Origin: Ursus arctos
Lineage: Eukaryota; Chordata; Mammalia; Carnivora; Ursidae
Length of the DNA stretch: 64,000 bases
Direction: 5' to 3'
Assembly (NCBI RefSeq): GCF_023065955.2
Contig: NC_079873.1
Span: forward strand, 14,894,566 to 14,958,565
The notes below the pieces were generated by a model. It saw only the letters and a program-made list of their open reading frames with translations. It ran no database searches and was not told the DNA's origin. The position numbers and the translations under genes are program-made. Shown in pieces: positions 46,533 through 57,745 of the stretch (the first letter of the stretch is position 1; each line of letters opens with the position of its first letter).

Positions 46533-46980
46533 GATAAGCAAGGTGGTCCCTGTGAATTTATGGAAAACATCAATACATGCAAAATATCAAGAGGAGAAAT
46601 TAAAAACACAAAGCTCTGCATCTATAATTATTACCACTATATAAAGGCTGGTTAAAAACTATGCTAAGAATCAGAAGAGTTGGAGAATCCTATAAATAGT
46701 CTACTGTAAAAGGATTTCCTCTTTATTACATACAAGTCCATTATCGTTGCTTGCATCTTTACTAGTCAGGAGGACAGAGTCAACGTTGTTTTAAAAAAGC
46801 AAAGTTCATATCAAAACTGAGTTTAAAAGCCTCATTTACCGTTCATAGATTCATTCATTCAACAAATATTTATTGAGGGGCAATTTAAAAAAAAGCTATT
46901 GAGAGGGGAGCCTGGCACACAGAATCGCCAAACCTAAGACTCTGTTCCTCTCACAGTGGAGGAGCTGGCCGATCGAACCC

Positions 46981-47340
46981 CATGACCAGCAGTCAGCACC
47001 AGCAGCGGCGGCGGGCATGGGGCACCGAGGGCGGAAGAAGCCAGCCGGGAAAGCCCAACCTGCCCACGGGCTCGGGCACAAGCATGGGGAAGTGAGAGCC
47101 CACTGAGCAGGCTCCCTCTACACGGCCCCAGGGCAAGCGGCCAGGCCAGACCAGCCTGGATGTTCTCAGCTGGCAGAACTCTGAACCACAGAGCACCCCT
47201 GAGCCCGGCCACCACTGCAGCTTCGGCCAGCCTCAGAACGATAGAGTGCGCATGCACGGCCGTGGAGACTGACGAGCAGGAGTTGCAAGGTTCCGGCTCT
47301 GCCATGCAACGTCCGAGTGACTTCGGACAAGATATTTCCA
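46981..47340. promoter_or_regulatory. Small CpG-rich island
   Basis: I count 21 CpG in 360 bp at roughly 60 % GC, an observed/expected ratio near 0.6, while the surroundings are AT-rich and CpG-poor. It contains AGCAGCGGCGGCGGGC. No exon or known retrocopy is recognised. It could be an orphan promoter, an unannotated 5' exon, or a remnant of a GC-rich retrocopy. Confidence 0.45.
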
Positions 47341-47430
47341 ATGGCCAGGATTTGCTAGATCCCCATCTAGCAAACGGTGACAACAGCATCAAGCAAATAG
47401 CGTTGCCGTGGTGAGTAAGCCCTGTGAAGC
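47270..47430 (+). mobile_element. MIR, degraded
   Basis: TTCCGGCTCTGCCATGCAAC, GAGTGACTTCGGACAAGATA and GTGACAACAGCATC follow the MIR order. Confidence 0.55.
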
Positions 47431-47899
47431 CACTATAAATGTCTGCTGTACTCTTCTTCACTCGTTCAGTCGACAGATACCTATTTTGCACCCAGCAAGT
47501 GCAGGGTAAAACAGTGTGGGGATTGCAGGGATGAGGGCACAGAAAGATGGGGATAAAACACAAGTTTCTCAGCCTCAAGGAAAAGCTGGCAATCTTTAAG
47601 GATCCTGTAACTTAACAGCCATCACCAGTACCAGGGAGGGAATTCTTTCCTTGGACATGGCGTGATAATGTCTTCGACAGGAGGTGAGTCCTTCTCCTTC
47701 CAAAGAAGATTTACATTTTTAAATCAATAAACTATATTATGTATTAATAATACACTATGTTAATAAGTTGTCAAATGCCTCTGGTTTGGCGCTCCTCTTC
47801 ACTTTTATCCTCTGTGTTCACAATGGCATATTGTTGACCCTCCCAAATGAGTCACTCCAACCAGAATGCAAAGATGTAGCAATGTCTCTCTGGAGGAAA

Positions 47900-48241
47900 A
47901 TGTAAGCGTCTGCTACAGCTACACACAACAATATTGATGAATCTCAGAGACATAAAGTTAGATAAAGGAGCCAGACATGAAAGAATGCATATCGTACAGA
48001 ATTCCATTCATATGAGGTACAAAAGCAGGTAAAACCAATCGATGGAGCAAGGAGTAGGAGAGTGGTTATCCTTGGAAGGGGGGGTGTGGGTGTAATAATT
48101 AGAAGTGGACACGAAGGGGTTTCTGAGGTACAGGTAACATTCTGTGTGCTGGTTATGTGGGTGTGTTCGGTTCCTGAAACTCACTGAATCGTATACTTAG
48201 GCATATGTCACAAAAAGTTTCATTTAAAAGTTTAAAAATCA
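47900..48241 (+). mobile_element. Old L1 3' end
   Basis: CCAGACATGAAAGAATGCAT, ATTCCATTCATATGAGGTAC, AGTAGGAGAGTGGTTATCC and GGTTATGTGGGTGTGTTCG are degraded L1 3' UTR phrases. Confidence 0.7.
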
Positions 48242-48441
48242 GGGGCGCCTGGGTGGCACAGCGGTTAAGCGTCTGCCTTCAGCTCAGGGCGTGATCCCGG
48301 CGTTATGGGATCGAGCCCCACATCAGGCTCCTCCGCTATGAGCCTGCTTCTTCCTCTCCCACTCCCCCTGCTTCTGTTCCCTCTCTCGCTGGCTGTCTCT
48401 ATCTCTGTCAAATAAATAAATAAAATCTTTAAAAAAAAAAG
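48242..48441 (+). mobile_element. can-SINE, young ursid type
   Basis: Near-consensus. Perfect duplication GTTTAAAAATCA at 48230 and 48442. Confidence 0.98.
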
Positions 48442-48628
48442 GTTTAAAAATCAATCTATTTTTTATTTCTGAACTCAGTTCCCCCTCCAAAAGCACTGCT
48501 ATTTTTTTTTTTTACATCTGTATTTAGTGAACCAAACCTCTACAAAAGGAAAACCTCTCTCCTATACAAATGCCTTGGTTCAACGCTACCTGGAATTTGT
48601 AGAACTAACTTAGAAGATTTACTGGTTA

Positions 48629-48830
48629 GGGGCGCCTGGGTGGCACAGCGGTTAAGTGTCTGCCTTCGGCCCAGGGCGTGATCCCGGCGTATGGGATCGA
48701 GCCCCACATCAGGCTCCTCCGCTAGGAGCCTGCTTCTTCCTCTCCCACTCCCCCTGCTTGTGTTCCCTCTCTCGCTGGCTGTCTTTATCTCTGTCGAATA
48801 AATAAATAAAATCTTTAAAAAAAAAAAAAA
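48629..48830 (+). mobile_element. can-SINE, young ursid type
   Basis: Near-consensus. Duplication GATTTACTGGTTA / GATTTACTGTTTA at 48616 and 48831. Confidence 0.98.
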
Positions 48831-49102
48831 GATTTACTGTTTAAGTATCTAATTTCAGTTCCGGAAAGAGTATCAGAGCAGTTTATTTTTGGAAAGGAAC
48901 TCAGAATTCACCTACCCTCAAATCCTCAGTCTACAGATGAAGGAAGAGGTCCAACATGCTCTAGGAGATGGGTCATGGTCATTTGGCTGTTTGGTGGGAC
49001 TCCTACTCTTTCTACCAGGCCACAGTGCTGGCCTGAGAATGTGTCTTCTTGGAAGTAAACTTCTGAGTCCATCAGGTGAAATGAATCAACGAACTCAAAA
49101 TG

Positions 49103-49141
49103 TTTATTATATATTATATAAATATTATATATTATATAATT
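49103..49141. repeat. TATA-rich low-complexity tract
   Basis: TTATATATTATATAAATATT and the same pattern repeated, self-complementary over most of its length. Confidence 0.8.
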
Positions 49142-49226
49142 TCAAAATTTCTGCAAACTCATTCTTGAGCTTTGCCAACTCCTAGGGCAGGACCTCCTGA
49201 GTGGTATATAAGATATGGTCAAAGTT

Positions 49227-49432
49227 GGGGCACCTGGGTGGCTCAGTCATTAAGCGTCTGCCTTCGGCTCAGGGCATGATCCCAGAGTCCTGGGATCGAG
49301 CCCCACATCAGGCTCTTCTGCTAGGAGCCTGCTTCTTCCTTTCCCACTCCCCCTGCTTGTGTTCCCTCTCTTGCTGGCTGTCTCTCTCTCTGTCAAACAA
49401 ATAAATGAAAAATCTTTAAAAAAAAAAAAAAA
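49227..49432 (+). mobile_element. can-SINE
   Basis: Perfect 16-bp duplication AGATATGGTCAAAGTT at 49211 and 49433. Confidence 0.98.
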
Positions 49433-49449
49433 AGATATGGTCAAAGTTA

Positions 49450-50995
49450 AATTAGTCATGGTACACAGTGACTGGTTATTATATGCTGGAATTGGCCCGC
49501 TGATCAAAATAAGCCACGCCTTTTCACTGAGGAGCTTGTACTCAACTCCCAAATGAGAGCAAGAAAGGCCAGAATGAAGGGTGATGCCAGCAATCATCTC
49601 AGAAAGAGAGTATGGATCAAGAAGGACTTACTACAGACCAGCCGCCTCTGAAAAGACTGCTTTCGGTTATCGAGCCTGAAGTATCGTTCCTCAAGACTGA
49701 ATATACATTTCCTAATAGGAGCAGTTTTACGGTATTTAAAATAATGCAGTTCCTATTGCCTTCTGTATAAGCTAGAGGACGTCACGCTAAGCTATAAAGT
49801 CCTAGGATTACTGAGCAAAGAGGGAAATCTGTGGATTTTGTTGAAGCCTTATTCATTATACATGACAGTCATTTCTATCTTTTTGAGCTGGAACTTTTCT
49901 TCACCTTCCAGGGTTAAGTTGGGTTAGCTCAATGCCCTCCAGGTCATAAAGAAAGATAATTTAAACAGCCACTGATTCTTAGCAAATTTTCAAGGTGCTG
50001 AGGTTAGCTGGTAAGATCACATCAATTGCAAAGACAACTATCTGCTAGCATTTAAATAGTAAAATCTAGACCTTGAGGCTAGACAACCACTCATAGATTT
50101 TCCAAGCTTCATCATGGTCCTGGGCCCAAGAACCCAGGTTGCGGACTCTGATGTAAATGGCAACCCTTGGGGCTGTACGGTGCATAAGCGACATGACTGT
50201 AGGCCATGGCCCTGCTTGTAACCCTCCAAGAAATTGTTCTATATCTCTCCAATTTCTTTAAATATACTATCACTTATCATATTTTTAAAGACACATATGT
50301 CATCAGTGCAACCCTGAATGGCAATAAATGATAAATTTATCTTTATCTAAATATAGAATAATTAAAGAATAAGATTTAAAAGGGGGGGCAATAGCTTAAT
50401 ACCACTTTAGGGCAGGTCTGGGTAGGGGTTATTCTCTATTACCTCTGATTAAATGGCATAATTTGATTATAACATGGTGGCTGTGATATATGCAATGATG
50501 AATATTTTTGACTGAAGTAACAAGGGGTGTGGTAATTGTTCCCTAAGCCTCCTAGAAAACTTTATGCCTTTGAGATATTTACATTGAGTCATAAGTGTTG
50601 GTTAACCAGACTTGCACAAGGGGAAATTTAAAAGGGAGGTACTAAAGAGGTTCTCAGTGCAAATAAAGCAATTGACTTGGATCATTCAACTGTCAAAGAA
50701 GTCAAAGAATCTCAAGGTTGCTTTTTTTTTCCCTCAGAGTCTCTGGTCATGTGTTTAACTACTCTGAAAAAAGGATCCAGAAACCGTTACTAAAAGCATA
50801 ATTAAATTTTATTTGAACTCTACTAAAAGACCCTGATACAGCAAATACCTCAGGAAAAAAAATTTCTTCAGTGTTCCAAGAATATGTTGGGTTCAGTTAT
50901 TTAGACCAAACCTTCTGCTGAAGACAATCAAAAATTAAAAATGGAATATTAAGAGCATTTTCTTAAATATATCAAAAAGCTGACAAGATAGAAAA
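49450..50995. other. Unique sequence, nothing recognised
   Basis: No gene or well-supported transposon. The A-rich right end may already be L1. Confidence 0.45.
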
Positions 50996-51188
50996 GAATC
51001 ACCAGGCCAAAGGTGAAGTGAAAGCAGGAACTCAGGGAGGTAATATAAACAAAGGAACCACTGTCTGCCTGAGGTTATGGGCCTAATGAAGTAAACCTAA
51101 GCTCCAGATACAAAATACAAAAGAAAAGTTCAGAGACATGGAGAAAAAAACACAAGGTCTAACATACACTTAAAATTCAAAAAGGAGG

Positions 51189-51565
51189 GACACCTGAGTG
51201 GCTCAGTCGGTTAAGCGTCTGCCTTCAGCTCCGGTCATGATGCTAGAGTCCTGGGACCGAGTCCCACATCAGGCTCCTTGCTGAGCAAGGAGCCTGCTTC
51301 TCCCTCTGCCTGCCACTCCCCCTGCTTGTGCGCTCTCTCTCTCTCTCGCTCTCTCTCTCTGAAAAATAAATAACATCGTTTAAAAGAGAGTGAGCAAGTG
51401 AGAGAGTACGAGCAGAGAAAAAGGGAGAAGCAGACTTCCCACTGAGCAGAGAGCCTGATGTGGGGTTTGATCCCAGGAACCTCAGATCATGAATGAGCTG
51501 AAGGCAGATGCTCAACCGACTGAGTGACCCAGGCATCCCAATAAATAAAATCTTTTAAAAAAAAA
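51189..51565 (+). mobile_element. can-SINE interrupted by an inverted can-SINE
   Basis: Head at 51189 (GACACCTGAGTGGCTCAG). Its tail resumes at about 51540 (AATAAATAAAATCTTTT) after an inverted copy. TTCAAAAAGGAGG flanks the whole unit at 51176 and 51567. Confidence 0.93.
51374..51539 (-). mobile_element. can-SINE nested in the tail of another
   Basis: Reads GAGAGTGAGCAAG to GTGACCCAGGCATCCC. Lies antisense inside the copy at 51189, with AATAAATAA on both sides. The pair can fold into a long imperfect hairpin. Confidence 0.92.
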
Positions 51566-52040
51566 TTTCAAAAAGGAGGAAAGAGTCAAGGTTTGAAGTG
51601 ATAATGACTGAACGACCCCAAACTGGTGAAAACCAGTTTGAATCTATCCACAGATTCAAGAAGCCTAAAGAATCTCTACAATAAATAAAAGGAAATCCAC
51701 ACCTAGACACAAAATAATGAAATTGAAGAAAACCAAAGACAAAGAGAAAACCTTAAAAGTAGCCACAGAAAACAAGACAGTTAACCTTCAAAGGAGCATG
51801 TGATAGACTGACAGCTATCTTCTCATAAGCAACAATGGAAGCCAGAAGAGAGACAAACAAAAACTGTGATATTGTTCACTACCTGCAAATCCTCCCTGAA
51901 GCAAATCCTAAAAGATGTACTCAGGCAAAAGATGCAAGATCTGAGATGCAACAAAGAATGAAGAACAAAGAAAGTGGTATGTGACCAGGCCCATTCCTAA
52001 CATTTGTGATATACAGGTTAAGAGTTTAAAAGGAGGTCCA

Positions 52041-52160
52041 GGGGCGCCTGGCTGGCTCAGTCGGTAGAGCATGTGACTCTTGATCTTGGGGTCATGAGTT
52101 CAAACTCCACACTGGGCATAGAGCTTACTTAAAAAAATGTTTTTAAATAAAAATAATAAT
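52041..52160 (+). mobile_element. Short tRNA-Lys SINE
   Basis: GGCTGGCTCAGTCGGTAGAGC, ATGTGACTCT and GAGTTCAAACTCC recall tRNA-Lys boxes A and B. Flanked by AAAAGGAGGTCCA / AAAAGGAGGTACA at 52028 and 52161. 52175-52626 is unique with no gene. Confidence 0.93.
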
Positions 52161-52638
52161 AAAAGGAGGTACAATTTGCCCTTATTCTTCCGCTAAGGCT
52201 CCATCTCAAAATACAAGAGTTTTGTGCACGTGTATGTGGACACCCAGCCTGTATATCCAAATCCCCCTCTCTCCCTGCAAGCAGCTACCCCTTGGTCATC
52301 GCTTAGGTCTAACGGTATGGACACCTGCAGCATGACACACGCAGCCTGGGGGGAAAGAGGCCTGCTTAGGTCCTGGAAATAGGCACACAGTGACTGTATA
52401 GGGAATTGCAGGGTCCCAGGGTCCCAGAACAAGATCTAGGAGCAAGGGTTGGGGGCAGAGTAAGGCAGGTTCCAGGTGGGCATCATTTCTTTGTGTCACA
52501 AACTTCTCATCCTTACAGAGGGCTATGAATAGGGAAAGGTCAGAGAGGGGGACCTCTAAAGCATGAGACACAGGCCAGAGGCCCCAATTGCCCAGAGCTA
52601 AGAGTGGCACTAGATACTGGTAAATCCAAATGAATGCT

Positions 52639-52991
52639 TTTTAAAAAAAATTATCTTATTTAAATTCAGTTAATTAACATATAGTATATCATTAGTTTCA
52701 GATGTAGAGTTCAGTGATTCATCAGTTGCATATAACACCCAGTGCTCATTACAACACGTGCCCTCCTTAATGCCCAACACCCAGTTACCCCATCCCTCCA
52801 CCCACCTCCCCTCCAGCAACCCTCAGTTTGTTTCCTATAATTAATAGCCTCTTAGTGTTTGTCTCCCTCTCTGATTTCGTCTTCTTTTATTTTTCCCTCT
52901 GTTCCTCTATGATCCTTTTTTCTTAAATTTCACATGAGTTAAACCATATGATAATTGTCTTTCTCTGATTGACTTACTTCACTTAGCATAA
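52639..52991 (-). mobile_element. 5'-truncated carnivore L1, antisense
   Basis: On the minus strand it runs from TTATGCTAAGT (end of ORF2, translated -MLS-like) through the 3' UTR to a short A tail. Perfect duplication CAAATGAATGCT at 52627 and 52992 shows one intact insertion event of about 353 bp. Confidence 0.92.
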
Positions 52992-53642
52992 CAAATGAAT
53001 GCTGACTATATAAAACATTAATAATAATATCTTGCAGGGATACGTGAAACATAATAGCATAAAAATGACAACTATATTATTTACATATACATTATATAAT
53101 ATAGGAGATCATATATATATATCGCAATTAGGAGATGAAAAAATGAAATTAAGAAATTAAAGTCTTCCAAGGTCCTTATATTATCTTAGAGGAGGCTAAA
53201 GGTATGGCTTATCTTAAGACATTGAAAAGTTGGGTAGACGTTGTGATTTTTATATTACCTACTGAAAAATAGAAGTGGGGTATATAACTTCCTAACAAGT
53301 GGATGGGGGGGTAGAATATTCAGTCAATTTGAAAGAAGGCTCTAAAAGGGAGCAAAAGAAACAAAAAATGATTAGGAAAAATAGAAGATGGTAAATGTAA
53401 ACACACACATGAATCAATGATTCATTAAATAGAAATGGACTAACTGATTCAATGAAAAGGCAACGATCATCAGACTGGGAAAAAATAACAAAATCCAAAT
53501 ATGCTATTTAAAAGGACACAACTAGAACATACACAACAAGTTTGAAAATAAAAGGATGGGAAAGATATGTAATGCCAATACTAATCAAAAGAAAATATGT
53601 TTATACTAATATCAGACAAATTATACTTTAAAGTGAAAAGCA

Positions 53643-53843
53643 GGGGCGCTTTGGTGGCACCGTCGTTAAGCGTCTGCTTTTGGCTCAGGGCGTGATCCCG
53701 GCGTTCTGGGATCGAGCCCCACATCAGGCTCTTCCACTGGGATCCTGCTTCTTCCTCTCCCACTCCCCCTGCTTGTGTTCCCTTTCTCGCTGGCTGTCTC
53801 TCTCTGTCAAATAAATAAATAAAATCTTTAAAAAAAAAAAAAA
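53643..53843 (+). mobile_element. can-SINE
   Basis: Flanked by AGTGAAAAGCA / AGTAAAAAGCA at 53632 and 53844. Confidence 0.96.
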
Positions 53844-54058
53844 AGTAAAAAGCATTGCCTGTAAATAAAATGGTTCATTCATAAAAGGTTTGATTCAATA
53901 GGAAGATGACAAATTAACATCTCTATCATCAATTGGTAAAATTCAAATAGGAAAGTCACTAAGGATATAGAATATTTGAATGACACATTTAACCAACCTG
54001 ACTCAAAGACCACGTGTAACCCTCCACTCCACTTGAGAGCATTTATGAAAACGAAGCC

Positions 54059-54122
54059 ATCTTGGAGTTGTGGGTTTGAGCCCCACGTTGGGTATAGAGA
54101 TTAGTTAAAAATAAAATCTTTT
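54059..54122 (+). mobile_element. Short tRNA-Lys SINE, 5'-truncated
   Basis: ATCTTGGAGTTGTGGGTTTGAG, CCCCACGTTGGGTATAGAG and AAAAATAAAATCTTTT. Only the anticodon-side and B-box half remain. It directly abuts the next SINE. Confidence 0.85.
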
Positions 54123-54123
54123 A

Positions 54124-54263
54124 GCAGTGCCTGGGTGGCTCAGTTGGTTAAGCATTGGACTCTTGATTTCAGCTCAGGTCATGATCTCAGGGTGGTAAGA
54201 TGGAGCCCCGCTCAGCTGGGAGTGTGCTTGAGATTGTCTCTCTCTGTCTCTGCCCCTACCCAA

Positions 54264-54296
<33 letters not shown>

Positions 54297-54325
54297 AAGA
54301 TAAATAAATAAAATCTTTAAAAAAA
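54124..54325 (+). mobile_element. can-SINE
   Basis: AGTGCCTGGGTGGCTCAG with the older CTCTTGATTTCAGCTCAGG body. Contains a (TC)n run at 54271-54297. Confidence 0.94.
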
Positions 54326-54336
54326 AAATAAAAAGG

Positions 54337-54540
54337 GGGGCGCCTGGGTGGCGCAGTCATTAAGCGTCTGCCTTCAGCTCAGGGCGTGATCCCGGTGTTA
54401 TAGGATCGAGCCCCACATCAGGCTCCTCCGCTGGGAGCCTGCTTCTTCCTCTCCCACTCCCCCTGCTTGTGTTCCCTCTCTCGCTGGCTGTCTCTATCTC
54501 TGTTAAATAAATAAATAAAATCTTATAAAAAATTAAATTA
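54337..54540 (+). mobile_element. can-SINE, young ursid type
   Basis: Perfect duplication AAAAAATAAAAAGG at 54323 and 54541, part of which is the tail of the preceding SINE. Confidence 0.96.
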
Positions 54541-54842
54541 AAAAAATAAAAAGGAAATAATAAATACAAAAGCATAAAATAGTGATATAGAAAAAAAGAC
54601 ATAAAATAAAAGTTATTAACACAGCCAAGGTTGTTCTTTAGAGAGACAATTCTGGCAAAATTAAGAGGAGGGGAGGAGGGGAGGGAAGGGGGAGGAAAAG
54701 AGAACAAGTATCAGCAAACAACCAATGGAAAGAATTTAAAAAGCAACATAACTGAAAATGTTATAAATATACAAGATAAAAGGATCTTAGGGAGAACTTT
54801 ATTCAATAATTTTGAAAATTTAGATAGAAATGGGCAAATCCC

Positions 54843-55049
54843 ATGGGGCGCCTGGGTGGCTCAGTCATTAAGCATTTGCCTTTGGCCCAGGGCATGATCC
54901 CAGGGTCCTAGGATCAAGCCCCACATTGGGCTCCCTGCTCCTCTGGGAGCCTGCTTCTTCCTCTCCCACTCCCCCTGCTTGTGTTCCCTCTCTTGCTGGC
55001 TGTGTCTCTCTCTGTCAAATAAATAAAGAAAATCTTTGAAAAAAATAAA
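54843..55049 (+). mobile_element. can-SINE
   Basis: Perfect 17-bp duplication AGAAATGGGCAAATCCC at 54826 and 55050. Confidence 0.97.
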
Positions 55050-55459
55050 AGAAATGGGCAAATCCCTTTGCAAAACGTAAAACTTAACCAAAAAGGAATC
55101 AAGAAGAAATTGTAAATATGAATAGATGTATAATCATTAAAAGTCTCAAAAATTTTCCCAAAGACAAAGTCCAGTCCCCGATGTTTTCACTGGTGATTCT
55201 ATCAAATATTTAAAAAACAAGAATTCCAATCTCACAAAAACTCCAAGAATAGAGAAAGAGAGCACAGGCCTAACTCATTTTTACCAGGCTAGGATAACCC
55301 TGTTGCCAAAACCTGACAAGGAAAACCTCACAGTTTTACCCATTTTATAAATCAAATGAGACTATTTACAGAAGTCTCTGGGATGGTCACAGAAATGTCT
55401 AGCAGCAATATCAAATCTTGTAAACTGGGGTAATCTGAATAAATATAGGACAAAAGGAA

Positions 55460-56065
55460 CCATTCCGAACTTCAGCAACAAAATTTTTTGAAGATGAAGT
55501 CACCAAGAACTAAAGCCAGCAATGCTGTAGTAAGAGAAACGACATCTCATATGCCCAAAAAAGCCCATGTCCTAACAACAACAGAAACTGGGTTAAGTGG
55601 TAAGTGCTTCATATGAACTCCAAAATGGCGGCTTTGTGTATCATTTGTCATAGCACAAAGTTAGGTCAATGGGGAACCATCCAGCATGATGGTAATATGA
55701 AGTTTTCATGTCTCTAGAAGCAAATGGAAGAACATGATTTGTTTGGTCTTTACAGTGCAAAATGATTTCCTTAATAAGCATTAAGTGCTTTCTAATGCGG
55801 GGGGGGGAAGCTTTATTCAATAAAACAAGTGAATCAGTATCAAATATGCAAGATTAGAAATAAATTGTGCACTTAAAGTAAACAAATACTCACAAAACTC
55901 TGTGAAAGGTCTGATATTTTCCAACTCCCTCATTCATGTCCAAACTCCTCTACTGTCCTACCTGCAATCGCCCAGCCTCTTGAATACCCAATGTGTGAAT
56001 ACCCAAGGCAAAGCGAAAGCCTGCTTCATGTCTCCCCTCATTCTTTAGGCTCCTTTCCCAATGCA
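55460..56065. other. Unique sequence
   Basis: Nothing recognised except a YY1-like AAAATGGCGGC at about 55621. Confidence 0.4.
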
Positions 56066-56069
56066 TGGT

Positions 56070-56290
56070 AAATATGTTGAACAAGAGCGTGCTTGGTAGA
56101 GCCATAGGCCTGCCTTCGAACCCAGCCTCCACTGCTTACAGTGTAACCTTCATCTGTTCCTTAAGCTCTCTGGACCTCAATTCTTCATCTAAAAATTGGA
56201 GGCCATGATAGAATCTACTCACAGGGCTCTGTAGAAATGAAATGAAGTACTATAATGAAGGTCTTAGTACAGTCAAAAAGTGTTATCTAT
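56070..56290 (+). mobile_element. MIR
   Basis: GCTTGGTAGAGCCATAGGCC, CTTCGAACCCAGCCTCCAC, TCTCTGGACCTCAATTCTTC and GAAATGAAATGAAGTAC. Confidence 0.8.
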
Positions 56291-56359
56291 TATTGCAAGC
56301 AGAATTATAAAACAAGTTTACAGTACACTCTGGTCTAAATGTAAATAGATTAGGAATTA

Positions 56360-56500
56360 TTTCCTACATTCATTCATCTAATTTATAAAACTGTGTTGAG
56401 TTTCTATTACATGCAAGGTACTACGCTTGGGACTTATGACACTACAATAAACAAGACAGATATCTTCCCTGCCCTCGAGAACTTACAACCACTATATACT
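56360..56500 (+). mobile_element. L2 fragment
   Basis: CATTCATTCATCTAATTTAT, TATTACATGCAAGGTACTAC and CCCTGCCCTCGAGAACTTAC. Confidence 0.75.
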
Positions 56501-56604
56501 TAGATCCATTGGTCATTGGTATAGCCAAATAAATAGTGACTTTTTTTTAACTTTCTCTTCATGGTCCATGAGACTCAACTTAGCCTAAAAAAAAAAAAAA
56601 AACC

Positions 56605-56792
56605 GGGGCGCCTGGGTGGCACAGCGGTTAAGCGTCTGCCTTTGGCTCAGGCCGTGATCCCAGAGTTCTGGGATCGAGCCCCACGTCAGGCTCTTCCTCT
56701 ATGAGCCTGCTTCTTCCTCTCCCACTCCCCCTGCTTGTGTTCCCTCTCTCACTGGCTGTCTCTCTCTCTGTCAAATAAATAAAAATCTTTAA
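56605..56792 (+). mobile_element. can-SINE, young ursid type
   Basis: GGGGCGCCTGGGTGGCACAG to AAATAAAAATCTTT. Inserted in or next to a poly-A run, with A(n)CC on both sides as the likely duplication. 56815-57090 is unremarkable. Confidence 0.95.
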
Positions 56793-57109
56793 AAAAAAAA
56801 AAAAAAAACCAAGGCACCGGAACACAATATCCTCGCCTATATAGACTCGGTCTCCACCTCACCCCAAGCCCAGCAGCATCCAACTCCACCCACAGCAGGA
56901 CTCAAAAAAAAACGTTTTTAAATTGATTTGGTCTGGTATGTATTGCTGTGGAATAATTCCATCAATATGTAGAAGAGAAAAATAGGAGACTCTCCTTAAA
57001 AGCATCCTCAAGATGGTGATCGACACTGGGGGATGGGGACAGGGATGGGGTGGAAGTACATGGTTTGTAGCATCGGAAGATCATATTTGATTAGAAGTGA
57101 GGTACTAAG

Positions 57110-57287
57110 GGGCACCTGGGTGGCTCAGTAGGTTAAACGTCTGCCTTCGGCTCAGGTTCTGATCTCAGGGTCCTGGGATCGATCCCCACGCGGGGCTCTC
57201 TGCTCAGCAGGGAACCTGCTTCTCCCTCTCCCTCTATGTTCTCTCTCTCTCTCTTTAAATAAATAAATAAAATCTTTAAAACAAAAA
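57110..57287 (+). mobile_element. can-SINE
   Basis: Perfect duplication AAGTGAGGTACTAAG at 57095 and 57288. Confidence 0.97.
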
Positions 57288-57344
57288 AAGTGAGGTACTA
57301 AGAAAAGCGAACCACCCACCAATATTCTGTGCCCTTCCTTGCTT

Positions 57345-57450
57345 TTGTCATCACACCATGCCAACTCCTGCTTCAGGTCCCAGCTTGGCCATTTACTAGC
57401 TGGGTGACCCTGCTCGGATATTTTAACCTTATCCATAATAATAACAACGT
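57345..57450 (+). mobile_element. MIR fragment
   Basis: CAGCTTGGCCATTTACTAGC and TGGGTGACCCTGCTCGG are the MIR core. 57455-57745 is AT-rich unique sequence. Confidence 0.75.
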
Positions 57451-57745
57451 ACCGACATTTAACATAATAACTAAGTTGCTATTTACCATTTAAATTATAA
57501 TAGGATCATTATAATTTATATTAATCGCAATAAATACTTGCATTGGTTACAAGATTTCTATTGTTTATACCAGTGAAGTCCCAGAAATAACCAATATTTA
57601 TGAGTCTCAAAGGAAACAGGAAGTGTAAGTCAGTAGTGGTTTAAAAAGTTCTGTGTAGAAGAGAGTTGGGAGCAGAAATCTGGTTGGGAAGAGCCTTTGG
57701 AAGCTGCACGGGGCACAGCACTTTAGGTAAAAAGGAGAACATTCA

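Larger units (their letters stand above)
51000..52020 (+). mobile_element. Old L1 fragment (5' part), with nested SINEs
   Basis: GGAAATCCACACCTAGACAC, AAACCAAAGACAAAGAGAAA, AACAATGGAAGCCAGAAGAG and GATGTACTCAGGCAAAAGATG are phrases from the 5' and ORF1-side region of old L1 elements. The left limit is unclear. Confidence 0.65.
53350..55450 (+). mobile_element. Old L1 ORF2 fragment, split by five SINEs
   Basis: Between SINEs: GGATGGGAAAGATATGTAATG, ACTAATATCAGACAAATTAT, GTCCAGTCCCCGATGTTTTC, TTTTACCAGGCTAGGATAAC and TGCCAAAACCTGACAAGG, in the order of the L1 ORF2 endonuclease-to-reverse-transcriptase region. Stops and deletions remove function. Confidence 0.75.

Noticed and set aside
46934..47578. 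214-codon minus-strand open frame, the longest in the window
   Set aside because: It runs antisense through a MIR and the CpG-rich patch where stops are rare, and shows no recognisable domain or signal.
44205..55450. Active L1 or intact reverse transcriptase
   Set aside because: All L1 segments are truncated, frame-broken and interrupted by SINEs.
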